Positions 22,857-30,822 of a stretch of 30,822 bases of DNA are shown piece after piece (the first letter of the stretch is position 1; each line of letters begins with the position of its first letter). The notes beneath the pieces are model-generated. The model did not search any database. It saw only the letters and a program-made list of their open reading frames with translations, and was not told where the DNA came from. A program made the translations under genes and the position numbers. The stretch covers positions 1-30,822 of the forward strand of contig CAMNGN010000004.1 of the NCBI GenBank assembly GCA_946538475.1, given 5' to 3'. The DNA comes from an uncultured Blautia sp. Its GTDB lineage: Bacteria; Bacillota; Clostridia; Lachnospirales; Lachnospiraceae.

Positions 22857-24052
22857 TGTCCGCCCAGCGCCTTACACCCGTTATCCCGGTAAGCCTGCAC
22901 GCACCGTTTGATACGGTCCACCGGATTAAGCAGATGGCTGATCGAGAGATCATGATTCAGCGTATCGATGATGAGCGCGATATATTTGCTCATATCTACC
23001 GAGAGGTAATACGGCTTTTCTAACAGCTCGGGATCCTGATAGACAAGATTGGTCGTGAGCATCCTGTCAAATACGCCGTTTGCATATGCGGCGTCAAACT
23101 TCTCAAACCCGTCCGTAAAGATTCCGAAAGTGGAACATATGAATATTCTGCCGCAGTTGCGCTCCTTAAGAAGAGAAGCGATCTTGAGGCAGGTATCTCC
23201 CGAAGAGATCATGTCGTCTATGAGAATGAGGTCTTTGCCCGAGAGGGAGGGCCCCAGAAATTCATAGGCGGCGATCGGATGGCGTCCGTTTACATATCTT
23301 GAGTAATCCAGCCTCTTATAGAACATGCCCATGTCCACGCCCAGAATGTTGGCCAGATAGATGGCACGGTTCATACTTCCCTCGTCCGGACTGATGATCA
23401 TAAAATGGTCATTATCGATGTGAAGATCGTCGATATGGTTCAGCAGGCCTTTGATAAACTGATAGGAGGGCTGGATCGTCTCGAACCCGTGCAGCGGGGT
23501 GGCATTCTGAATGCGCCCGTCGTGTGCGTCAAAGGTGATGATGTTCTCTACACCCATATCGATCAGTTCCTGGAGCGCGGTGGCACAGTCCAGAGACTCT
23601 CTGTCGCTGCGGATGGTCTGACGGCTCTCGTAGAGGTACGGCATGATCACGTTGATCCTGCGCGCCTTGCCTCCGATGGCTCCGATCACACGCTTGAGAT
23701 CCTGAAAATGATCGTCCGGAGACATGAGGTTAGTAAATTTGGCGATGGAATAGGTGAGGCTGTAGTTGCACACATCCAGAAGAATATAGACATCGTCTCC
23801 GCGGACGGACTCACACACCACGGCTTTGCCTTCACCGGAGCCGAAACGCGGATTTTCCACTTTGATCCTGAACGTATCACGCTGGTATCCTTCGAACATG
23901 AACGAATCGAGAGCGCTGTGGTCCCGCTCCTTCCTCCATTTTACCAGCCATTTATCCACACGTTCTCCCAGTATTTCGCTGCTTTCAAGCGGTATGAGTC
24001 CAAGTCTTCCGACCGGCAGTGCGGCCATTCCGTCAGGGGTAAGTTTTGCCAT
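22853..24052 (-). CDS. prs: Ribose-phosphate pyrophosphokinase-like protein
   Basis: The enzyme makes PRPP from ribose-5-phosphate and ATP. The 399-residue protein shows PRS-like segments: YESRQTIRSDRESLDCATALQELIDMGVENIITFDAHDGRIQN, ISPDEGSMNRAIYLANILG, and a PRPP loop LILIDDMISSGDTCLKIASLL near 275. Compared with standard PRS (about 315 residues) it has an N-terminal extension of about 75 residues and the loop reads DDMISSGDT instead of DDMIDTGGT. Similar longer forms occur in Lachnospiraceae. It ends inside the 39-bp inverted repeat and starts 2 bp after dnaC, in the minus-strand operon; its ribosome site GGAGG overlaps the dnaC end. Confidence 0.85.
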   Translation of the reverse strand: MAKLTPDGMAALPVGRLGLIPLESSEILGERVDKWLVKWRKERDHSALDSFMFEGYQRDTFRIKVENPRFGSGEGKAVVCESVRGDDVYILLDVCNYSLTYSIAKFTNLMSPDDHFQDLKRVIGAIGGKARRINVIMPYLYESRQTIRSDRESLDCATALQELIDMGVENIITFDAHDGRIQNATPLHGFETIQPSYQFIKGLLNHIDDLHIDNDHFMIISPDEGSMNRAIYLANILGVDMGMFYKRLDYSRYVNGRHPIAAYEFLGPSLSGKDLILIDDMISSGDTCLKIASLLKERNCGRIFICSTFGIFTDGFEKFDAAYANGVFDRMLTTNLVYQDPELLEKPYYLSVDMSKYIALIIDTLNHDLSISHLLNPVDRIKRCVQAYRDNGCKALGGQ

Positions 24053-24054
24053 GT

Positions 24055-25047
24055 TCAGTTTCCTCCGTTCAGCTTTTTCTGAATTCGTATATCTTTACCT
24101 ATGAGTTTGCACATATGATAAGCGCCTGCGATGCGCGAAAACGTTCGTTCCGAATACACCTCCGAAAAATCGTGGAGCGTCAGGTTGGTGGAGATCACCG
24201 TGGGCTTTTTGGCTGCCAGCCGCTCATTGATGCATAAAAACAGACGTGAGGAGACAAAGGCGTTTGTGAGCTCTGTTCCCAGGTCGTCTATGATGAGAAG
24301 ATCGCAGTCGAACAGAATGCTGTCATCCTCCTTGGAACTGTCATGGTCGAACGCGGCGCCTGCCATTTTGTCGAAAAGTTCGAACGAAGTAAAATAGAGG
24401 ACGCTCCGTCCGGCTTTCAGCAGCTCGCCGGCAATGCAGTGCGAGAGAAACGTTTTGCCCACGCCGGTATCACCGTAAAAGAAAAGATTGGCAAAGCAGT
24501 CGTCAAAGTTTGCGGTAAAACTTTTTGCGGTCTGCAGCGCCTTGACGGCAAGCTCACGGGAAGAGAGCCCGGTCGCGCTGTCTATATCTTCGTTCCGGTA
24601 CCAGTCCAGCGAGAACGAATCGAAGGTCTCGGCGGCAAGAACCTCGCTCAGGTGTTCCTGCCCGTAAAGCAGGCTGATCTCGAGCTGCCTGAAACAGGAG
24701 CATCTGCTGCCGTCCTCCAGATAGCCTGTGTCGGCACATGCAGGGCAGAAGGCAGGCATATCAAGGTAATCCTCGGGAAACCCGGCCTGCTGCAGCAGCG
24801 ACCTGCGTTTTTGCTCCAGCTGAGCGATCTGTTCGCGCAGTCTGCCGGTGTCCGCCGCTTTTCCGGACTGCAGTGATTCTCTGATCTGCGCGGCGGAGAT
24901 GGCGCCGATCTGCCGGTCGATCGACATGAGCTCGGGGATAAGGCCGTAGGCCTTTGCCTCGTGCTGCTGCAGGATGTGACGGTCAGCGCTCTGTCTGCGG
25001 CTGTATTCCCGCATGATCAGGTCATATTGATCATTCCTAAGTGCCAC
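24055..25047 (-). CDS. dnaC: DnaC/DnaI-type helicase loader ATPase
   Basis: This AAA+ protein loads the replicative helicase onto DNA. The 330-residue sequence has an N-terminal coiled region, a zinc-type cluster CPAC...CSC (C101, C104, C116, C118), Walker A GDTGVGKT (192-199), Walker B LIIDDLG (251-257), a sensor-1 Asn in VISTNLTL and an Arg finger region SERTFSRIAG. The layout matches clostridial DnaC-like loaders. It is separated by 11 bp from the upstream dnaD-like gene and by 2 bp from prs, so all are co-transcribed. Confidence 0.93.
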   Translation of the reverse strand: MALRNDQYDLIMREYSRRQSADRHILQQHEAKAYGLIPELMSIDRQIGAISAAQIRESLQSGKAADTGRLREQIAQLEQKRRSLLQQAGFPEDYLDMPAFCPACADTGYLEDGSRCSCFRQLEISLLYGQEHLSEVLAAETFDSFSLDWYRNEDIDSATGLSSRELAVKALQTAKSFTANFDDCFANLFFYGDTGVGKTFLSHCIAGELLKAGRSVLYFTSFELFDKMAGAAFDHDSSKEDDSILFDCDLLIIDDLGTELTNAFVSSRLFLCINERLAAKKPTVISTNLTLHDFSEVYSERTFSRIAGAYHMCKLIGKDIRIQKKLNGGN

Positions 25048-25058
25048 TTTATCGCTCC

Positions 25059-26111
25059 TTACTTGCTGATAAGCTGTTTTTCATATTCATCGAAATCGTA
25101 CCGGCGCTGCGGGAAATTGTTGAACCGGTTTCCCTGCCGCACGCCTGCGGGCTTCTTTGCCGCGGATTCCTTCTTGCTCTGATGTTTGCTGTCCAGCGCC
25201 TGAACGTCCGCGAGAGTTTTCACATTCTGCTTTTTCCAGTCTGACAGGATACGGTCCGTGTATTGAAAACTGGACTGGCCCGTATTCATGACTGTCCTGC
25301 TGCACGCCGCTTTGATCAGTTCCGAAGAAAAACCGTAATCGTCATACCAGGTCCTCATGTACGAGACCTCTTCGGGTATGGGGTTCCTTCCGGTGATGCC
25401 CAGAGCTTTCATGATCGGAAAATAGTCCTTGCTGTAGCAGGAAGCGGCCTGCTGTGCCTCCGAAACCGTAGTGATGCCTTCTTTCTGCCAGGCGAGGGCG
25501 ACCGTCTCCATATAACGTATGCTTTTATGGCCATGGCTGACACAGTACTCGATCAGGTACTGAATCAGATCGGCGGACATGCCGTCGGGATCGTACAGCT
25601 TAAGAAGCCTTCTGATTTCATTTGAGGAAAGCGGCCTGCCGATATACTGCTCGGCAACATAGAGGAGCTCTTCCACGGCCTTGTTCTGCCGCAGCTCTTC
25701 GATGCGCTCGGCAGTCAGTACCGTTTCGCGCTTACTTTGAGTGCCGGAGGTGTCTGCGGGTGCAGCACTGCTGTTCCCGGCGTCTCTGACAGATACCGCG
25801 GGTTCGGCTGCGGGCGCAGGAACCGGGAGCACGGCGATGGATTCGATATCTCCCTGCCCGGAAACAGAAAGGGAGATGAGCCCTTTATCGGCCCAGTATT
25901 TGAGCGCACGAAGCACATCTTTTTCGGTACAGCTGAGAAGATCGGCTACCGCCTCAGAATTAAAAACTCCCCCGGCACTGAACGAGATATGCAGAAGACA
26001 TATATAGACTTTTACGAATTCTCCGTTGGCCGGAGCCATATAATTTTCTATAAATTCATCGGGCAGAGGAGTAAAACCGCTCTGCCGGCCGGTGAGTCGT
26101 ATGATTGACAT
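25059..26111 (-). CDS. dnaD: DnaD-domain replication initiation protein
   Basis: The 350-residue protein has an N-terminal winged-helix region (FIENYMAPANGEFVKVYICLLHIS; LLSCTEKDVLRALKYWADKGLI), a Ser/Ala/Pro-rich linker (about 95-130), and two DnaD/DnaB_2-type domains: AEQYIGRPLSSNEIRRLLKLYDPDGMSADLIQYLIEYC and IPEEVSYMRTWYDDYGFSSELIKAAC. The second domain ends with FQYTDRILSDWKKQNV, the YxxxI motif that binds single-stranded DNA. The C-terminal tail is basic. It lies directly upstream of the DnaC-type loader with which it should cooperate at the origin or in restart. Confidence 0.9.
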   Translation of the reverse strand: MSIIRLTGRQSGFTPLPDEFIENYMAPANGEFVKVYICLLHISFSAGGVFNSEAVADLLSCTEKDVLRALKYWADKGLISLSVSGQGDIESIAVLPVPAPAAEPAVSVRDAGNSSAAPADTSGTQSKRETVLTAERIEELRQNKAVEELLYVAEQYIGRPLSSNEIRRLLKLYDPDGMSADLIQYLIEYCVSHGHKSIRYMETVALAWQKEGITTVSEAQQAASCYSKDYFPIMKALGITGRNPIPEEVSYMRTWYDDYGFSSELIKAACSRTVMNTGQSSFQYTDRILSDWKKQNVKTLADVQALDSKHQSKKESAAKKPAGVRQGNRFNNFPQRRYDFDEYEKQLISK

Positions 26112-26148
26112 TTAAAAACCTCTGCTTAATAAGGAAGGTTAATATGGT

Positions 26149-27531
26149 TTATTTGCCGAGAAGGTGTTCGCCTATCGCGACTACATCTCCGGCGCCCATG
26201 GTGATCAGCAGATCTCCGCTCTCGCAGTTTGACAGAAGGTAATTCTCTATCTCGTCGAAGGTGGAGAAATATTCACACGGTGTACCCAGAGCGGCGATCT
26301 TTTCCTGAAGGTCCGCAGAAGAGATGCCGATGGTGTTTTGTTCTCTGGCTGCATAGATCTCGGCAAGCACCACATGGTCAGCCAAAGAAAGTGCATCCGC
26401 AAATTCATTGAGCAGGGCTTTGGTGCGGGTATATGTATGCGGCTGGAACACGCACCAGAGTTTCTTGTGGGGATAGCCGGCCGCAGCTCTTAAAGTGGCC
26501 TTTATCTCGGTCGGATGATGCGCATAGTCATCGATCACGGTAACGCCGCCGATCTCGCCCTTAAGCTGAAAACGTCTGTCTGTTCCGCTGAAGCTGCCGA
26601 GCCCTTTGACTATCGCTTCCGCAGGCATCTGCAGGACCTCGCAGGCCGCAATGACGGAAAGCGCGTTGGATACATTGTGCTCGCCCGGGACACGAAGATA
26701 AAAACTTCCGGCTTTTCGCCCGTCTTTTCTGATCACGGTAAAGGAAGGACGCCCGTATTTATCATAGGTGATGTCGGACGCACGATAATCGGTATCCCCG
26801 TGCAGACTGTATGTGATGACTCTGCAGGGAAGCCCTTCGATGATCCTTTCATACTCCGGAGTATCGGCATTGATGATCAGCACGCCGTCCTCGGGCAGAA
26901 GCTCCGCGAATTTTCGGAAAGACCTGCGTATATCATCGATGTCTTTGAAAAAGTCGAGATGATCGGCATCCATATTGAGGATGATGCTGATCCTGGGGAA
27001 AAACTTATGAAAGCTGTTGGTGTATTCGCAGGCTTCCGCCACAAAAATGTCGGAGCCGCCTACGCGGATGTTTCCGCCGATGGCAGGAAGAATGCCTCCG
27101 ACGGTCACGGTCGGGTCTGCCTCTGCGGCAAGAAGCACGGAGGCCAGCATGGAGGTGGTCGTAGTCTTGCCGTGGGTGCCGGAAACGGCGATGGGCGTTC
27201 TGTAATTGCGCATGATCTGCCCGAGCAGCTCAGCCCTTGTGAGCATGGGAAGACTGCGCGCCGCTGCCTCTTTGAACTCGGGATTGTCCGGATGTATGGC
27301 GGCGGTATAGACGACCAGTTCGGTCTCGGGAAGGATGTTGGAACTGCGCTGTCCGTAGAACACGCGGATACCTTTCTTTTCCAGAGAGAGGGTAAGCGGG
27401 CTCTGCTTTGCATCAGACCCTGTCACGTTAAAGCCTCTGCCGGCCAGGATCTCGGCCAGTCCGCTCATGCTGATGCCGCCGATCCCTATAAAATGAACGT
27501 TTTGCGGTCTGTTAAAATCTATCTGATACAT
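26149..27531 (-). CDS. murC: UDP-N-acetylmuramate--L-alanine ligase
   Basis: MurC adds the first amino acid of the peptidoglycan stem peptide. The start at 27531 is chosen because AAAGGAG lies 9-15 bp upstream and the next residues MYQIDFNRPQNVHFIGIGG match the normal MurC start; upstream extension would add 50 atypical residues across the promoter. The 460-residue protein has GIGGISMSG (16-24), the ATP loop SGTHGKTTTT (117-126), ILNMDADHLDFF, PGEHNVSNALSVIAA, and VIDDYAHHPTEI. All key motifs are present. It leads a minus-strand operon with dnaD, dnaC and prs. Confidence 0.95.
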   Translation of the reverse strand: MYQIDFNRPQNVHFIGIGGISMSGLAEILAGRGFNVTGSDAKQSPLTLSLEKKGIRVFYGQRSSNILPETELVVYTAAIHPDNPEFKEAAARSLPMLTRAELLGQIMRNYRTPIAVSGTHGKTTTTSMLASVLLAAEADPTVTVGGILPAIGGNIRVGGSDIFVAEACEYTNSFHKFFPRISIILNMDADHLDFFKDIDDIRRSFRKFAELLPEDGVLIINADTPEYERIIEGLPCRVITYSLHGDTDYRASDITYDKYGRPSFTVIRKDGRKAGSFYLRVPGEHNVSNALSVIAACEVLQMPAEAIVKGLGSFSGTDRRFQLKGEIGGVTVIDDYAHHPTEIKATLRAAAGYPHKKLWCVFQPHTYTRTKALLNEFADALSLADHVVLAEIYAAREQNTIGISSADLQEKIAALGTPCEYFSTFDEIENYLLSNCESGDLLITMGAGDVVAIGEHLLGK

Positions 27532-27586
27532 ACTGAAATACTCCTTTATGTTTTCGGTGCGGAGATACTGATAATGATGGGAATAT

Positions 27587-27615
27587 ATTATACCGCGAAA
27601 AGGAAAAAATGAAAA
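27587..27615 (-). promoter_or_regulatory. Probable promoter of the murC operon
   Basis: On the minus strand a -10 TATAAT (plus 27587-27592) is preceded after 17 bp by TTTTCA (plus 27610-27615). The start would be about 50 bp before the murC ATG. Confidence 0.5.
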
Positions 27616-27752
27616 GAGGGTCTTTGAGCGGGAAACGATCATGAAAACCTTAAGAGAAGAAGGGTTTTCAAGACTGTACATCGATAAAAATAACTGTTAT
27701 AGTCAATAACGATAAAAAATTGAAAATAAAACTAAAATTATTGTAAATTATG

Positions 27753-27781
27753 TTCACTAATGGTTCGAGGTGTGGTATAAT
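27753..27781 (+). promoter_or_regulatory. Promoter of glgC-glgD
   Basis: A TGn-extended -10 TATAAT (27776-27781) is preceded after 17 bp by a partial -35 TTCACT (27753-27758). Upstream (27682-27750) the DNA is strongly AT-rich. Confidence 0.6.
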
Positions 27782-27797
27782 ATGTTATTATAACATA
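27781..27797. promoter_or_regulatory. Inverted repeat at the glgC start site, possible operator
   Basis: TATGTTA (27781-27787), TTA, TAACATA (27791-27797) is a perfect inverted repeat that begins at the last base of the -10 box and covers the expected transcription start. A GTTAT...ATAAC pair is also present upstream (27696-27710). Such placement suits a repressor of glycogen synthesis. Confidence 0.45.
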
Positions 27798-27811
27798 CAA
27801 GAGGTGATTGC

Positions 27812-29089
27812 ATGATAAAAAAAGAGATGATTGCCATGCTTCTTGCAGGAGGGCAGGGGAGCCGGCTTGGGGTGCTGACTGAAAGAGTAGCAAAACCTGC
27901 CGTTGCTTTTGGCGGCAAATACCGTATTATAGATTTTCCGCTGAGCAATTGTATCAATTCGGGCATTGACACTGTCGGTGTTCTCACCCAGTATCAGCCG
28001 CTCAGACTGAATACGCACATCGGCATCGGTATTCCCTGGGACCTCGATCGAAACGAAGGAGGGGTTACGGTCCTTCCTCCCTACGAGAAGAGCGAGAACA
28101 GCGAATGGTATACGGGTACCGCAAATGCGATATACCAGAACATGGAGTATATGCAGGAATACCATCCCGACTATGTGCTTATCCTCTCCGGCGACCATAT
28201 TTACAAGATGGATTACGAGGTGATGCTGGACTTCCACAAAGCCAACAAAGCCGATGTGACTATCGCCTGTATGCCTGTTCCGATCGAAGAGGCAAGCCGT
28301 TTTGGCGTAATGGTGGCCGATGAGACCGGAAGGATAACCGAATTCCAGGAAAAGCCGGAGCATCCGAAGAGCAATCTTGCATCCATGGGTATTTATATCT
28401 TCAACTGGGAAGTGATGAAAGAGGCGCTGATCGCTCTTAAAGATCAGAACGGCTGCGACTTCGGAAAGCATATCCTTCCTTATTGCAGAGAAAAAGGACA
28501 GCGGCTGTTTGCCTATGAGTACAACGGCTACTGGAAAGATGTCGGAACACTCGGTTCCTATTGGGAAGCCAATATGGAGCTGATCGATATCATCCCCGAA
28601 TTTAACCTGTACGAAGAGTTCTGGAGGATCTACACAAAAGGAGACATCATCCCACCGCAGTATATCTCGGACGAGGCGGTGATCAACCGCTGCCTGATCG
28701 GTGAAGGAGCCGAAATTTACGGCGAAGTTCATAATTCGGTGATCGGGCCGAACGTGATCATCGGTCACGGCGCTGTGGTTCATGACTCCATCATCATGAG
28801 AAATACCGTGATAGGCGACAATACCATTGTCGATAAGGCGATCATCGCCGAGGATGTCACGGTCGGAAAAGGAGATGTGATCGGTTTCGGAGAGGAAGTT
28901 CCCAATGAGGTGAAACCTGCGGTCTATTCTTTCGGACTTGCCGTGATCGGGGAGCACAGTGTGATCCCGGACAACGTGAAGATCGGAAGGAATACGGCGA
29001 TCTCCGGTGTGACGTCTTCCGGAGATTATCCTGACGGAGTTCTCGGGGGCGGCAAGGTGATCGATAAAAAGGATGGTGACGTGGCATGA
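27812..29089 (+). CDS. glgC: Glucose-1-phosphate adenylyltransferase, catalytic subunit
   Basis: GlgC makes ADP-glucose from glucose-1-phosphate and ATP, the committed step of glycogen synthesis. The 425-residue protein has the N-terminal nucleotide loop MLLAGGQGSRLGVLTERVAKPAVAFGGKYRIIDFPLSNCINSGI, the GTANAIYQN motif, the catalytic-metal region LSGDHIYKMDY and a C-terminal left-handed beta-helix with hexapeptide turns. It starts after GAGGTGATTGC and overlaps glgD by four bases (ATGA), so the two subunits are translationally coupled. Confidence 0.96.
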   Translation: MIKKEMIAMLLAGGQGSRLGVLTERVAKPAVAFGGKYRIIDFPLSNCINSGIDTVGVLTQYQPLRLNTHIGIGIPWDLDRNEGGVTVLPPYEKSENSEWYTGTANAIYQNMEYMQEYHPDYVLILSGDHIYKMDYEVMLDFHKANKADVTIACMPVPIEEASRFGVMVADETGRITEFQEKPEHPKSNLASMGIYIFNWEVMKEALIALKDQNGCDFGKHILPYCREKGQRLFAYEYNGYWKDVGTLGSYWEANMELIDIIPEFNLYEEFWRIYTKGDIIPPQYISDEAVINRCLIGEGAEIYGEVHNSVIGPNVIIGHGAVVHDSIIMRNTVIGDNTIVDKAIIAEDVTVGKGDVIGFGEEVPNEVKPAVYSFGLAVIGEHSVIPDNVKIGRNTAISGVTSSGDYPDGVLGGGKVIDKKDGDVA

Positions 29090-30204
29090 GAGCGATAGGG
29101 ATCATATTGGCCGGCGGCAACAATAACCGTATGCGGGAATTGTCCAACAAGCGGGCGATCGCGGCTATGCCGATCGCCGGCAGCTATCGTGCAATAGATT
29201 TTGCACTCAGCAACATGGCAAATTCCCATATCAATAAAGTGGCTGTGCTCACCCAGTACAATGCCCGTTCTTTGAATGAGCACCTGAGCTCGTCAAAATG
29301 GTGGGATTTCGGCCGCAAACAGGGCGGACTGTTCGTATTCACGCCCACGATCACAAAAGAAAACAGTCTCTGGTATCAGGGAACTGCAGACGCGATCTAT
29401 CAGAATCTGGACTTCCTGCGCAACAGTCATGAGCCGTACGTCGTCATTGCTTCGGGCGATGGCGTGTATAAACTCGACTATAACAAAGTTCTTGAGTATC
29501 ATATCGCTAAAAGAGCGGACATCACGGTCGTGTGCACGACCTGCAATGATCAGTCCGAAATCGAGAGATTCGGTGTCCTCAGGATGAACGAGGACTGCCG
29601 TATCGAGGAATTTGAGGAGAAACCGATGGTTTCGCCTTACAATACCGTATCTACGGGTATCTATATCATCAGACGCAGACAGCTGATCGAGCTGATCGAA
29701 AAGGCGGGGCAGGAAGGCCGCAACGATTTTGTGCGGGATATCCTGATCCGTTATAAGAACCTGAAAAGAATCTACGGTTATAAGATAGATACGTTCTGGA
29801 GCAACATCTCCACGGCGGATTCTTATTATAAAACGAATATGGCCTTTCTGGATCCGGAGATCCGCAACTATTTCTTTAAACAGGCACCGTTCATCAAGAC
29901 GCGTATCGACGACCTGCCTCCCGCAAAATACAATCCGGGAGCGGTGGTAAAGAACAGCCTGGTGTCCAGCGGCTGCATCATCAACGGTGAAGTCCGCAAT
30001 TCGGTCCTGTTTAAAGATGTTTACGTAGGAAACAATTGCGTGATCAAAAACTCGGTGATTTTGAACAGTGTATATCTCGGAGATAATACACACATAGAAA
30101 ACTGTATAGTAGAGAGCAGAGATACGATAAAGGCAAATTCATATTACTGCGGCGAGGACGGGGTAAAAATCGTTGTTGAAAACAATGACAGATTTGCTGT
30201 ATAA
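29086..30204 (+). CDS. glgD: Glucose-1-phosphate adenylyltransferase regulatory subunit GlgD
   Basis: GlgD is the non-catalytic or modulatory partner of GlgC in Firmicutes. The 372-residue protein has the same fold but a changed nucleotide loop: GGNNNRMREL in place of GGQGSRLGVL, and SGDGVYKLDY in place of SGDHIYKMDY. The loss of the glycine-rich loop supports a regulatory role rather than full activity. The C-terminal beta-helix is shorter than in GlgC. It is coupled to glgC by a four-base overlap; its stop codon falls within a candidate spoVG promoter. Confidence 0.94.
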   Translation: MRAIGIILAGGNNNRMRELSNKRAIAAMPIAGSYRAIDFALSNMANSHINKVAVLTQYNARSLNEHLSSSKWWDFGRKQGGLFVFTPTITKENSLWYQGTADAIYQNLDFLRNSHEPYVVIASGDGVYKLDYNKVLEYHIAKRADITVVCTTCNDQSEIERFGVLRMNEDCRIEEFEEKPMVSPYNTVSTGIYIIRRRQLIELIEKAGQEGRNDFVRDILIRYKNLKRIYGYKIDTFWSNISTADSYYKTNMAFLDPEIRNYFFKQAPFIKTRIDDLPPAKYNPGAVVKNSLVSSGCIINGEVRNSVLFKDVYVGNNCVIKNSVILNSVYLGDNTHIENCIVESRDTIKANSYYCGEDGVKIVVENNDRFAV

Positions 30205-30205
30205 A
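30176..30205 (+). promoter_or_regulatory. Candidate promoter of spoVG
   Basis: TTGAAA (30176-30181), 18 bp, and TATAAA (30200-30205) form a plausible promoter overlapping the glgD stop. A small hairpin CGTTG-TAG-CAACG (30227-30239) lies in the resulting leader. Confidence 0.4.
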
Positions 30206-30274
30206 GATCTGACTGAAAAACAATGTCGTTGTAGCAACGTGCGATCCTGAAAAATGAAAGGAGAACACAAGAAA

Positions 30275-30562
30275 ATGAATATCACAGATGTGCGCATTAG
30301 AAAAGTAGCAAAAGAAGGAAAAATGAAGGCAGTGGTTTCGATCACGATAGATGATGAATTTGTGGTTCACGATATCAAGGTGATCGAAGGGGACAAAGGA
30401 CTTTTCATAGCCATGCCCAGCCGGAAGGCTGCAGACGGTGAATACCGCGATATTGCGCACCCGATCAACTCTGAGACACGTGAAATCATTCAGAATATGA
30501 TTCTGAATCGTTACCATGAGGCATTAATGGCTGATCCGGAAGAGGTGCCGGAAGAATCCTAA
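30275..30562 (+). CDS. spoVG: SpoVG family regulator
   Basis: The 95-residue protein begins MNITDVRIRKVAKEGKMKAVVSITIDDEFVVHDIKVIEG, the conserved SpoVG core, followed by GLFIAMPSRKAADGEYRDIAHPINSETREII. SpoVG is a small RNA/DNA-binding regulator that affects septation, sporulation and capsule or virulence genes in Firmicutes. The ATG at 30275, with AAAGGAGA 11 bp upstream, is preferred over the in-frame ATG at 30254, which would precede the ribosome site. The last 15 residues are acidic and variable. It is followed by a structured 3' region and a terminator. Confidence 0.94.
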   Translation: MNITDVRIRKVAKEGKMKAVVSITIDDEFVVHDIKVIEGDKGLFIAMPSRKAADGEYRDIAHPINSETREIIQNMILNRYHEALMADPEEVPEES

Positions 30563-30663
30563 GCTTCCGCAAGGAGAATTGCGGATGCTCTCAGAAGGCC
30601 AGGACCGGCTTTCCGGGAGCGGCGGGATGTGCCTCTTCTGAAGATACATGCCTATGCAATAAT

Positions 30664-30700
30664 AAACGGGCGGTGATCCTGCAGGATCGTCGCCCGTTTT
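30664..30700 (+). terminator. Intrinsic terminator after spoVG
   Basis: AAACGGGCG (30664-30672) pairs with CGCCCGTTT (30691-30699), continued by GTGATCCT with AGGATCGT (two G-U pairs). A T tail ends the stem. The distance from the spoVG stop is about 100 bp. The A-run on the left also allows function on the other strand, where the tRNA-Leu transcript arrives. Confidence 0.85.
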
Positions 30701-30737
30701 ATCAGTTATGCCGTTTTCGGAAAAAAGCAACAAAAAA

Positions 30738-30821
30738 TGCAGGAGATGGGACTTGAACCCACACGATCTTGCGACCACAGGCACCTGAAGCCTGCGCGTC
30801 TGCCAATTCCGCCACTCCTGC
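30738..30821 (-). tRNA. tRNA-Leu (anticodon CAG)
   Basis: Read on the minus strand the sequence begins GCAGGAGTGGCGGAATTGG and folds into a cloverleaf: acceptor GCAGGAG with CTCCTGC, a D-arm with GGCAGACGC, anticodon stem CAGGC/GCCTG around loop TTCAGGT (anticodon CAG, reading CUG), a long class II variable arm (TGGTCGCAAGATCG), and T-arm loop TTCAAGT between GTGGG and CCCAT. The discriminator base is A. The 3' CCA is not encoded. The long variable arm fits leucine. Confidence 0.95.
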
Positions 30822-30822
30822 A

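Noticed and set aside
26515..27612. 365-residue plus-strand ORF
   Set aside because: It is antisense to murC and has no recognisable domain.
27788..28957. 389-residue minus-strand ORF
   Set aside because: It is antisense to glgC and has a shadow-type composition.
1..30822. CRISPR array, prophage or complete insertion sequence
   Set aside because: No regularly spaced repeats, integrase, transposase or phage structural genes were found in any frame.

Overview
The window looks like a chromosomal segment of a low-to-mid GC Gram-positive anaerobe of the class Clostridia, most likely family Lachnospiraceae. The reasons are a secretin-less Tad (Flp) pilus locus with Flp1-type pilin, DUF5702 and DUF6382-FHA proteins, a paired glgC/glgD, spoVG, DnaC/DnaD-type replication loaders next to murC, and a short clostridial-type MurG. 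No phage, transposase, CRISPR array or rRNA operon was seen. The assignment rests on family recognition from the sequence alone.

Layout. 1-101: tail of a probable MazF/PemK toxin. 118-1159: a promoter, a tiny leader ORF, a small unknown protein and a Pr6Pr-type membrane protein. 1156-2140: a near-consensus promoter, a structured leader, a left-handed beta-helix nucleotidyltransferase-like/acyltransferase-like protein, a 38-residue ORF and a strong terminator. 2160-10065: a nine-gene Tad/type IVb pilus operon (cpaF/tadA, tadB, tadC, flp pilin, DUF5702 pseudopilin-like protein, two TadE-like proteins, an A24 prepilin peptidase, and a DUF6382-FHA protein). 10073-11158: rhomboid protease and HIT hydrolase, sharing a bidirectional terminator with the opposing murG (11252-12319, minus).

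12501-18586 (plus): a beta-CASP metallo-beta-lactamase RNase-like protein, MTA/SAH nucleosidase, a SAM-dependent methyltransferase, and a large exported protein that appears to be a beta-propeller plus a degenerate C39-like peptidase fold. 18613-22753 (plus): asnS and an SbcD/YhaO-like nuclease with a short membrane-anchored Rad50/YhaN-like ATPase. These converge, across a perfect 39-bp inverted repeat, on a minus-strand operon murC-dnaD-dnaC-prs (27531 down to 22853). 27753-30562 (plus): glgC-glgD glycogen synthesis genes followed by spoVG; then a terminator and a tRNA-Leu(CAG) on the minus strand at the right edge.

Functionally, the pilus genes form one assembly machine: ATPase, two inner-membrane platform proteins, pilin, minor pilins and maturing peptidase. 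However, the usual CpaE/TadZ and CpaB/RcpC partners are not in this window. The minus-strand operon joins cell-wall precursor synthesis, replication initiation and PRPP supply. The most unusual signals are the 39-bp inverted repeat that contains both convergent stop codons, the tandem HX4C/CX2C module on a TadE-like protein, the membrane hairpin at the apex of the Rad50-like coiled coil, and the apparent pseudo-peptidase domain on the 812-residue exported protein.
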